A stretch of DNA of 5,875 nucleotides from an uncultured Labedella sp. (lineage in GTDB: Bacteria > Actinomycetota > Actinomycetes > Actinomycetales > Microbacteriaceae), in assembly GCA_934636065.1 (NCBI GenBank), contig CAKTZW010000135.1, forward strand, positions 1 through 5,875. The letters run 5' to 3'. How positions within the stretch are numbered: position 1 is the stretch's first letter; each line of letters opens with the position of its first letter. The notes beneath the pieces were generated by a model, which did not search any database, was not told the DNA's origin, and saw only the letters and a list, made by a program, of their open reading frames with translations. Of this stretch, positions 1 through 4,853 are shown piece after piece. The position numbers and the translations under genes are program-made.

Positions 1-867
1 CCCGCCCTCCACGCGCTGCGCCGGGCCTTCCCCGAGCACCGGATCGTGCTCGCGACGACCGGGTGGCTCGAACCGATCGTGGGCCTCGTGGGGGCGGTCG
101 ACGTCGTGCTCCCGACGCCCGGACTGTCGCAGCCGCTCGCCGTCGAGAGGGGGACGATCGACGTCGCCGTCAACCTGCACGGCCGAGGGCCCGAGAGCGG
201 CGGACTGCTCGAAGCGATCGCACCCGCTCGGCTCATCGCCCACCGGCCCGACTCTCCCGTCGGACCGGAGTGGGTCGACGGCGTCCTCGAGCGCGTCCGC
301 TGGACGCGTCTCCTCGCGGCGCACGGCATCGCGGCCGATCCCGAGGAGGTCCGCATCGACGTCCCGGACGCGCCCCCGGTGGTGGCGGACGCGACCGTCG
401 TCCACGTCGGTGCGTTCTACGGCGCGCGGCACTGGCCGACGGATCGGTTCGCCGAGGTCGCCGCGCGGCTCGCCGCGGCGGGCCATCGCGTCGTGCTCAC
501 CGGGGGAGACGTCGAGCGCGAGCGCTCGCTCGAGGTCGCCCGGCTCGCCGGTCTCGGAGCCGCCGACGTGCTCGCCGGCGACCTCGACCTCGTGGGCTTC
601 GCGGCTGTCGTCGCCGCCGCTCGGCTCGTCGTCACGGTGGATACGGGCGCCGCCCACCTCGCCTCGGCCTACGGGATCCCCTCCGTCGTGATCTTCGGCC
701 CCGCCCCGCCTGAGGAGTGGGGACCGCCGGCCGCGGGACCGCACATCGTGCTCACGGACGCGTCCCTCCGCCGCGGCGACGTTTTCGCGGCGGAGCCGGA
801 TCCTGCGCTGCTCGCCGTGACCGTCGAGGACGTGCTCGCGGCGGTCGAGCGGTTGCCGCTCCGCTGA
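1..867 (+). CDS. Glycosyltransferase family 9 (heptosyltransferase-like), 5'-truncated by window edge
   Basis: The reading frame is open from base 1 to a TGA at 865-867, giving 288 visible residues. A GTG at 46 is in frame, but the residues before it (PALHALRRAFPEHRI) match the conserved segment after the N-terminal nucleotide-sugar loop of GT9 enzymes, so the true start is probably some 20-30 codons upstream of the window. The C-terminal GT-B domain is clear: HVGAFYGARHWP at about 135-146, a VVLTGG strand at about 164-169, and VDTGAAHLASAYGIP with FGPAPPEEWGP at about 213-242, the family's donor-binding signature. GT9 enzymes transfer heptose or related sugars from an activated donor; the classic members build the LPS core. 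Actinobacteria lack LPS, so the acceptor here is unknown, perhaps a wall or capsular glycan (inference). No membrane segment is visible. The gene converges on the sigma factor gene. The family call is firm; the substrate is not known. Confidence 0.9.
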   Translation, partial: PALHALRRAFPEHRIVLATTGWLEPIVGLVGAVDVVLPTPGLSQPLAVERGTIDVAVNLHGRGPESGGLLEAIAPARLIAHRPDSPVGPEWVDGVLERVRWTRLLAAHGIAADPEEVRIDVPDAPPVVADATVVHVGAFYGARHWPTDRFAEVAARLAAAGHRVVLTGGDVERERSLEVARLAGLGAADVLAGDLDLVGFAAVVAAARLVVTVDTGAAHLASAYGIPSVVIFGPAPPEEWGPPAAGPHIVLTDASLRRGDVFAAEPDPALLAVTVEDVLAAVERLPLR

Positions 868-922
868 GGGGAGGGGGAGCGGGCGGGCAGATTCGCCGAC
901 GACCCTGTCGAGCGCACGGACC

Positions 923-941
923 GAGCGGATCGTGTCCGCTC
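923..941. terminator. Possible weak bidirectional terminator hairpin between convergent genes
   Basis: GAGCGGA (923-929) and TCCGCTC (935-941) form a perfect 7-bp inverted repeat around a 5-base loop. It lies in the 72-base convergent gap and reaches into the sigma factor stop codon (940-942). There is no T-run on either side, so it is not a canonical intrinsic terminator. Its position between two converging genes is the main argument. The alternative is chance pairing in GC-rich DNA. Confidence 0.3.
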
Positions 942-1764
942 AGGCCACAGCGATGCCCGGCGCGACGTCGCCGAGCCGCTCGCGCAGGGTCGCGAGGATC
1001 CGGGAGAGGATGCGCGAGACCTGCATCTGGGTCACCCCGATCTCCTGGGCGATCTCGCGCTGAGTCCGGTGGTGGACGTAGCGCAGTTCGATCACACGCC
1101 GGTCGCGGGGCGCGAGCGCGCTGAGCGCGGTCCTCAGGGTCACCGCGAGGTCGACGCGATCGAAGCCCTCATCGAGGACGGGGAGCGTCTGTCCGAACGG
1201 GGTGGCATCCTCGCCGGTGACCGGGGCGTCGAGGGAGGCGGGGCGCAGGCCGGACTCGGCCGCGAGCGCCTGCACGACGTCGGGCACGCTTCGGCCCAGG
1301 TGTCCGGCGAGCTCCGCCATGGTGGGTTCCCGGCCGATCGCCTGACTCAGCTCCGTCGTCGCGCGCAGCGACGCCGCGCGCAGCTCCTGCACCTCCCGCG
1401 GCGGTCGCACGAACCAACCGTTGTCGCGCAAGTGCCGCTTGATCTCGCCGCCGATCGTCGGCACGGCGAAGGGGACGAACGGGACACCGCGGTCGCGCTC
1501 GAAGCGCTGCACGGCCTTGACGAGACCGACGCACCCCACCTGCCGCACGTCCCGGATCTCCCGGCTCGCCCCGACGATGCGAGCGGCGAGCGTGTCGACG
1601 AGATCGAGGTGCGCCACGGCGATCTCGTCCTGGATCCGGCGACGCCGCTCGCCTCTCGACCGAGCCGCCTCGGCGAACCGCTCGTCCGTCCAGGTCTCCT
1701 TCTCGGCCCACCGCTCGCGCTGGCGCTCCTGGTTCCGGTGCGTGATCTCGAGATGTGTCGACAC
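940..1764 (-). CDS. Alternative RNA polymerase sigma factor, SigB/SigF/SigG subfamily (sigma-70 group 3)
   Basis: This 274-residue protein directs RNA polymerase to a stress or developmental promoter set. Region 2 spans about residues 45-120 and ends in the subfamily hallmark GGEIKRHLRDNGWFVRPPR (105-123). Region 3 follows (about 125-170, EPTMAELAGHLGRSVPDV). Region 4 covers about 205-265 (LAPRDRRVIELRYV), with a helix-turn-helix, TQREIAQEIGVTQMQVSRIL (234-253), that binds the -35 element. Length agrees with the roughly 250-280 residues usual for the subfamily. I chose the GTG at 1764: it has AAGGG eight bases upstream, and no ATG, GTG or TTG occurs in this frame between it and an ATG at 2130 deep inside zwf. 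The charged N-terminus (about 1-44) is variable. Relatives are usually held by an RsbW-type anti-sigma kinase encoded next door; none is visible here, the downstream neighbour being a converging glycosyltransferase. The specific paralogue cannot be named from sequence alone. Confidence 0.95.
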   Translation of the reverse strand: MSTHLEITHRNQERQRERWAEKETWTDERFAEAARSRGERRRRIQDEIAVAHLDLVDTLAARIVGASREIRDVRQVGCVGLVKAVQRFERDRGVPFVPFAVPTIGGEIKRHLRDNGWFVRPPREVQELRAASLRATTELSQAIGREPTMAELAGHLGRSVPDVVQALAAESGLRPASLDAPVTGEDATPFGQTLPVLDEGFDRVDLAVTLRTALSALAPRDRRVIELRYVHHRTQREIAQEIGVTQMQVSRILSRILATLRERLGDVAPGIAVA

Positions 1765-1772
1765 GGCCGCCG

Positions 1773-1777
1773 CCCTT
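1773..1777 (-). promoter_or_regulatory. Ribosome binding site of the sigma factor gene
   Basis: Minus-strand AAGGG lies eight bases before the GTG at 1764. It is only a partial match to the Shine-Dalgarno consensus, but it supports this GTG as the start in a frame that stays open far upstream. Confidence 0.55.
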
Positions 1778-1815
1778 CGGTCCCTGGAGGAGAAGTGTTT
1801 CGGCGCCAGCCAATC

Positions 1816-1840
1816 GAGAAGCAGGAGAAGCAGGAAGAGC
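1816..1840. repeat. Purine-rich short direct repeat in the sigma factor 5' region
   Basis: On the plus strand GAGAAGCAG occurs twice back to back (1816-1824 and 1825-1833), followed by a related GAAGAGC. In the sigma factor leader RNA this is a run of C/U-rich CUGCUUCUC units about 50-75 bases before the start codon. The function is unknown; it may be a simple slippage product. Confidence 0.5.
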
Positions 1841-1867
1841 TTGACGGGGGGACCGGGGCTGCCGTAC

Positions 1868-1891
1868 CTTTCCCCCCGATCGGGGGGAAAG
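1868..1891. promoter_or_regulatory. Perfect 24-base palindrome (operator or zwf terminator)
   Basis: CTTTCCCCCC (1868-1877) and GGGGGGAAAG (1882-1891) are exact reverse complements around GATC, itself self-complementary, so all 24 bases are palindromic. As RNA from either strand this gives a 10-bp stem with a 4-base loop. It lies 88 bases past the zwf stop and 104 bases before the sigma factor start. No T-run follows on the minus strand, so as a zwf terminator it would be of the U-less kind. As DNA it is equally good as a dimer-binding operator upstream of the sigma gene. A SigB/F-like pair, CTTT and AGGTAC (minus strand, 1888-1891 and 1864-1869), brackets it with an 18-base spacer, slightly longer than usual. 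That promoter is only a weak possibility. The structure is certain; the role is undecided. Confidence 0.6.
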
Positions 1892-1930
1892 CGCTTCTCG
1901 AGCGTCAGACCCCAACGAGCGCTCGTACAC

Positions 1931-1990
1931 CGGTCACCACTGCGCCGGTCACCACTGCGCCCGTCACCACTGCGCCGGTCACCACTGCGC
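1931..1990. repeat. Four-copy 15-base tandem repeat across the zwf stop codon
   Basis: The unit CGGTCACCACTGCGC repeats four times without spacers at 1931, 1946, 1961 and 1976. Copies 1, 2 and 4 are identical; copy 3 has one change (G to C at 1962). Read on the minus strand each unit is GCGCAGTGGTGACCG: the last three zwf codons (Ala-Gln-Trp), the TGA stop, and one further codon. The copy at 1976-1990 holds the functional stop; the other three lie downstream in the zwf 3' untranslated region. The unit is five codons long, so copies keep register with zwf. Each intact unit contains the near-palindrome GGTCACC. Confidence 0.95.
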
Positions 1991-3391
1991 CGGGCCGTCC
2001 GAGCCCGCGGGGTACTCCGCGAGCTCGCCCTCTCCGCGCTTCCACGCGTCGACGACGGGCTCGACGATCCGCCAGCACTGCTCGGCCACGTCGCCGCGGA
2101 TCGACAGCAGGGGATCGCCGTCGAGCACACCGCGGAGCATCTGGCCGTAGGGGAGCAGATCGCCGGCGCCCTGATGGGCGACGAGGGTCGACTGCTCGAG
2201 GCGGAACGGGTCGCCCGCCCCGTTCATGGTCAGCTGCAGCTCGACGTCGCCCGTCATGAGGTCGAGCACGATGACCTGCTCCTGCGGCGTGCCGTCGAGG
2301 CCGTCGACGGGCGGGACGGCACGCAGGTACAACCGGGCCTGCGAGCGCTTCGCTCCGAGGGCCTTCCCCGACCGGAGCAGGAAGGGGACGCCCTCCCAGC
2401 GCCTCGTCCGCACGGCGACGGTCAGCTCCGCGAGGGTCTCCGTCCCGCGCTCCGGGTCGACGCCCGGCTCGTCGGCGTACGAGGGGAGCGAGCGCTCGCC
2501 GATCGTTCCCGCCGTGTACCGCGCGCGCCGCGCCGTGACGGTGGGGTCCGCGTCCCACAGCTGCGTGTTTCGCAGCACCTGCGCGATGTTGTCGCGCAGC
2601 TCGACCTCGTCGACGCGCGGCGGGAGCTCCATCGCGATGAGCGCGAGGATCTCAAGGAGGTGGCTCTGGATCATGTCGACGAGCGCCCCGCTCGAGTCGT
2701 AGTAGCCGGCGCGGCCCTCGAGGCCGAGGGTCTCGTCGAAGACGATCTCGACGCGTTCGACCGACGTCTCGTTCCAGATGGGCTCGAGGATGCGGTTGGC
2801 GAGCCGCAGCCCGAGGATGTTGAGCACCGTCGACTTGCCGAGGAAGTGGTCGATCCGGAACACCTGACGTTCGGGGACGAGTGTCGCGATGACGGCGTTG
2901 AGCTTGCGGGCGCTCTCCTCGTCGAACCCGAACGGCTTCTCGAGTGCGAGGCGCGTGCCCTCGGGGAGGTCGACCTCCTGGAGCGCCGCGCAGACGCGCG
3001 CCGTCACCGCCGGCGGCAGGGCGAAGTAGATGACGGGCACGCCGGTGCACTGCGCGAGCAGGTCGCGGAGCGCGGCGGGGTCCGTGGCGTCGGCCGTGAG
3101 GTAGCGCGTCGACTCGACGAGACGCCTCGTGCGCTCGGCGTCCGTCGTCTCGGCCTCCGACGCCTCGGCGTCGCCACGCCGGCCGTCCACCCGGCGCTCG
3201 TCGGCGGCGCGTTCGAGCGACTCCCGGACGAGCTGCGGCCAGTGCTCGGCGACGTCGTCGTCGAGACCCGCGCCGAGCACGGTGACGTCGTGGTCGTGGT
3301 GCGCGAGCAGACTGCCGAGCCCCGGCAGGAGCAGTCGCTTCGTCAGGTCGCCGCCGGCGCCGAGGATCAGGAGGGTCACGGGAGCAGTCAT
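1979..3391 (-). CDS. zwf: Glucose-6-phosphate dehydrogenase
   Basis: This 470-residue enzyme oxidises glucose 6-phosphate to 6-phosphogluconolactone with reduction of NAD(P)+, the entry step of the cytosolic oxidative pentose phosphate pathway. The N-terminal Rossmann fold carries ILGAGGDLTKR (9-19). EKPFGFDEESA (151-161) is the conserved substrate/cofactor segment. The signature RIDHFLGK (179-186) supplies Asp181, His182 and Lys186. GYYDSSGALVDMIQSHLLEILAL (229-251) contains His244, aligned with the family's general base, and LLRSGK (338-343) supplies the phosphate-binding lysine. Deviations from the usual motifs are GAGGDLT for GASGDLA, Phe for Tyr in the DHY position and Ser for Glu after LGK. 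Residues about 60-92 form a charged Arg/Asp/Glu stretch, perhaps a surface loop. It is slightly shorter than the usual 480-510 residues. No opcA, pgl, tal or tkt is adjacent, which suggests a stand-alone second copy (inference). It has no Shine-Dalgarno sequence and appears leaderless. Confidence 0.95.
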   Translation of the reverse strand: MTAPVTLLILGAGGDLTKRLLLPGLGSLLAHHDHDVTVLGAGLDDDVAEHWPQLVRESLERAADERRVDGRRGDAEASEAETTDAERTRRLVESTRYLTADATDPAALRDLLAQCTGVPVIYFALPPAVTARVCAALQEVDLPEGTRLALEKPFGFDEESARKLNAVIATLVPERQVFRIDHFLGKSTVLNILGLRLANRILEPIWNETSVERVEIVFDETLGLEGRAGYYDSSGALVDMIQSHLLEILALIAMELPPRVDEVELRDNIAQVLRNTQLWDADPTVTARRARYTAGTIGERSLPSYADEPGVDPERGTETLAELTVAVRTRRWEGVPFLLRSGKALGAKRSQARLYLRAVPPVDGLDGTPQEQVIVLDLMTGDVELQLTMNGAGDPFRLEQSTLVAHQGAGDLLPYGQMLRGVLDGDPLLSIRGDVAEQCWRIVEPVVDAWKRGEGELAEYPAGSDGPAQW

Positions 3392-3397
3392 GCGACG

Positions 3398-3426
3398 AGC
3401 CTAGGCAGCGAGGCGCTCCGGGTCAG
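3398..3426 (-). promoter_or_regulatory. Sigma-A-like, probably leaderless promoter of zwf
   Basis: On the minus strand CTGACC (3421-3426) and TAGGCT (3398-3403) are separated by exactly 17 bases. TAGGCT fits the actinobacterial -10 pattern TANNNT, and only six bases separate it from the zwf ATG. Transcription would therefore start at or next to the A of the start codon, which agrees with the absence of a Shine-Dalgarno sequence. Leaderless mRNAs with this spacing are common in Actinobacteria. Confidence 0.65.
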
Positions 3427-3451
3427 CCCGTGTTCCCGTGGTCTGACCCGG
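3418..3451. promoter_or_regulatory. Inverted repeat over the zwf -35 region (operator or thiolase terminator)
   Basis: CCGGGTCAG (3418-3426) and CTGACCCGG (3443-3451) are perfect 9-base inverted arms around 16 bases. The left arm includes the whole zwf -35 hexamer, so a bound regulator would be expected to block that promoter. The same element lies 18 bases past the thiolase stop and could instead act as its transcription terminator, although no T-run follows. Both roles could coexist. The repeat is real; the function is inferred. Confidence 0.5.
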
Positions 3452-3469
3452 TGCTACGCTCCCGCGCTC

Positions 3470-4669
3470 TCAGCCGAGGCGCTCGATGATCGTCGCATTC
3501 GCGAGTCCGCCCGCCTCGCACATCGTCTGGAGGCCGAGGCGGCCGCCGGTCTGCTCGAGGACGTTCAGCAGGGTGGCCATCAGGCGGCCTCCGCTCGCGC
3601 CGAGCGGGTGACCGATCGCCGTGGCACCCCCGTTGACGTTGACGCGCGCGGGATCCGCCCCGGTCTCGGCGATCCAGGCGAGCACGACGGGGGCGAACGC
3701 CTCGTTCACCTCGAACGCGTCGATGTCGGCGAGCGAGAGGCCGGCGCGCGCGAGGACCCGGCGTGTCGCCGGAAGGATGCCCATGAGCATCGTGAGCGGA
3801 TCGTCGCCCGTGACCGCGACGCTGTGGACGCGCGCGCGGGGTCGCAGCCCGAGCCGCTCGGCCGCCTCCGGGCTCGCGAGCAGCACGGCGGAGGCGCCGT
3901 CCGTGAGCGGCGAGGCGTTCCCCGCCGTGATGCGCCAGTCGATCTCGGGGAAACGCTCGCTCCACGAGGCGTCCTCGAAGGCGGGCGGGAGGGCGGCGAG
4001 TCGTTCGACCGTCGTGCCGGCGCGCACCGTCTCGTCGGCGTCGAGCGTCGCGGCGTTCCCGTCTCCATCTGCCGGGAGGGGGACGGCGACGAGCTCGTTC
4101 GCGAAGCGGCCGTCGGCCGCGGCGGCTGCCGCCCGCGCGTGACTCTCCGCGGCGAAGGCGTCGAGACGCTCGCGCGGGAGGTCCCACCGGGCCGCGATGA
4201 GCTCGGCGCTGATTCCCTGCGGCACGAGACCGCCGGGATAGCGCTCCGCGACGCCGGGACCGACGGGATCCCGGCCGGCGCTCTGACTGCCGATCGGGAC
4301 CCGGTTCATCGACTCCACGCCCGAGGCGATGACGAGGTCGTAGGCGCCGCTCTGGATACCCTGCGCGGCGAAGTGCAGGGCCTGCTGGCTGCTGCCGCAC
4401 TGCCGGTCGATCGTGACGGCCGGCACCGACTCGGGGAATCCCGCCGCGAGCACCGCCCAGCGTGCGGTGTTGCCGCTCTGCTCGCCGACCTGGCCGACGG
4501 CGCCCGCGATGACGTCGTCGATCACGGCCGGATCGACGTCGTTGCGCTCGACGAGCGCCCGCAGCACGTGTGCGTGGAGGTCGACGGGATGGATCCGGCT
4601 GAGTGCGCCGCCCGGCTTGCCGCGTCCGCTCGGGGTCCTGACCGCGTCCACGATCACGGCGTCGCGCAT
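3470..4669 (-). CDS. Thiolase (acetyl-CoA C-acyltransferase / 3-ketoacyl-CoA thiolase)
   Basis: This 399-residue thiolase either cleaves a 3-ketoacyl-CoA with CoA or condenses two acyl-CoAs, in the cytosol. The complete catalytic set is present: nucleophile Cys91 in DRQCGSSQQAL, NEAFA from Asn322, His354 in NGGATAIGHPLGASGGRL, and Cys384 in TMCEAGGLANATIIERL. The 30-residue gap between the His and the second Cys is the family standard. The DRQCGSSQQA nucleophile segment and overall sequence resemble the actinobacterial degradative branch that includes steroid-type FadA5 thiolases more than PhaA-type acetoacetyl-CoA synthases, but substrate cannot be assigned. The start at ATG 4667-4669 is well supported by AAGGAGG seven bases upstream and by the typical N-terminus MRDAVIVDAVRTPSGR. 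No hydratase, acyl-CoA dehydrogenase or 3-hydroxyacyl-CoA dehydrogenase gene is adjacent, so it is not part of a visible beta-oxidation operon. It is divergent to the zinc dehydrogenase gene and 78 bases upstream of zwf. Confidence 0.95.
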   Translation of the reverse strand: MRDAVIVDAVRTPSGRGKPGGALSRIHPVDLHAHVLRALVERNDVDPAVIDDVIAGAVGQVGEQSGNTARWAVLAAGFPESVPAVTIDRQCGSSQQALHFAAQGIQSGAYDLVIASGVESMNRVPIGSQSAGRDPVGPGVAERYPGGLVPQGISAELIAARWDLPRERLDAFAAESHARAAAAAADGRFANELVAVPLPADGDGNAATLDADETVRAGTTVERLAALPPAFEDASWSERFPEIDWRITAGNASPLTDGASAVLLASPEAAERLGLRPRARVHSVAVTGDDPLTMLMGILPATRRVLARAGLSLADIDAFEVNEAFAPVVLAWIAETGADPARVNVNGGATAIGHPLGASGGRLMATLLNVLEQTGGRLGLQTMCEAGGLANATIIERLG

Positions 4670-4676
4670 CCTCGCG

Positions 4677-4683
4677 CCTCCTT
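4677..4683 (-). promoter_or_regulatory. Strong ribosome binding site of the thiolase gene
   Basis: Minus-strand AAGGAGG is a full Shine-Dalgarno match, seven bases before the ATG at 4669. It fixes the start and contrasts with the leaderless zwf downstream. Confidence 0.8.
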
Positions 4684-4710
4684 CCGCCGCCCGCTGGGAC
4701 GACGTGAGTC

Positions 4711-4716
4711 AGCGTA
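4711..4716 (-). promoter_or_regulatory. Candidate -10 element for the thiolase gene
   Basis: Minus-strand TACGCT fits the TANNNT pattern and would give a leader of roughly 35-40 bases carrying the AAGGAGG site. No convincing -35 hexamer is found 16-18 bases upstream (GCCACC at the 17-base position). A short dyad, CACCG (4722-4726) and CGGTG (4733-4737), lies just upstream and could be an operator half-site pair or chance. Confidence 0.3.
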
Positions 4717-4772
4717 CGCCGCACCGCCGCATCGGTGGCGCCCGGACTTCTCTCGCGCCCGTCCGCAAGAGC

Positions 4773-4778
4773 TTGACC
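4773..4778 (+). promoter_or_regulatory. Candidate -35 element for the zinc dehydrogenase gene
   Basis: TTGACC matches five of six bases of the TTGACA consensus and lies 75 bases before the dehydrogenase start. No TANNNT hexamer exists between it and the gene (there is no TA dinucleotide from about 4720 to 4853). If this is the promoter, it has a poor -10 or needs an activator or another sigma factor. Confidence 0.25.
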
Positions 4779-4837
4779 GGCCTCGTGACGCGATGTGAGC
4801 GTTGCGACCGAGCCCGCTCCACCGGGCGCCGACGATG

Positions 4838-4847
4838 AGGGAGAGGA
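4838..4847 (+). promoter_or_regulatory. Ribosome binding site of the zinc dehydrogenase gene
   Basis: The purine stretch AGGGAGAGGA ends six bases before the ATG at 4854. It supports this ATG over the in-frame ATG three codons later. Confidence 0.6.
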
Positions 4848-4853
4848 CGCGAC

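Noticed and set aside
46..48. GTG at 46 as the start of the glycosyltransferase
   Set aside because: The frame is open to base 1 and the residues before it match the conserved GT9 segment, so this GTG is an internal valine.
1841..1870. Plus-strand promoter-like pair TTGACG-N18-TACCTT pointing into the zwf 3' end
   Set aside because: It would drive only an antisense transcript, overlaps the palindrome, and such pairs arise by chance. No independent support is visible.
1765..2130. In-frame N-terminal extension of the sigma factor, including a leucine-rich KLFLLLLLLDWL stretch
   Set aside because: No ATG, GTG or TTG exists in the extension before an ATG deep in zwf. The leucine run comes from the CTGCTTCTC repeat, and its preceding valine is GTC, not a start.
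1421..4798. A 1125-codon open frame on the plus strand, antisense to the sigma factor, zwf and thiolase genes
   Set aside because: It crosses three well-supported genes and two gaps and its product is Arg/Ala/Gly-rich with no family motif. Long stop-free antisense frames are expected in DNA this GC-rich.
4737..4830. GGCGCCCGG (4737-4745) and CCGGGCGCC (4822-4830) inverted repeat
   Set aside because: The arms are pure G/C and 76 bases apart, which is easily reached by chance at this composition.
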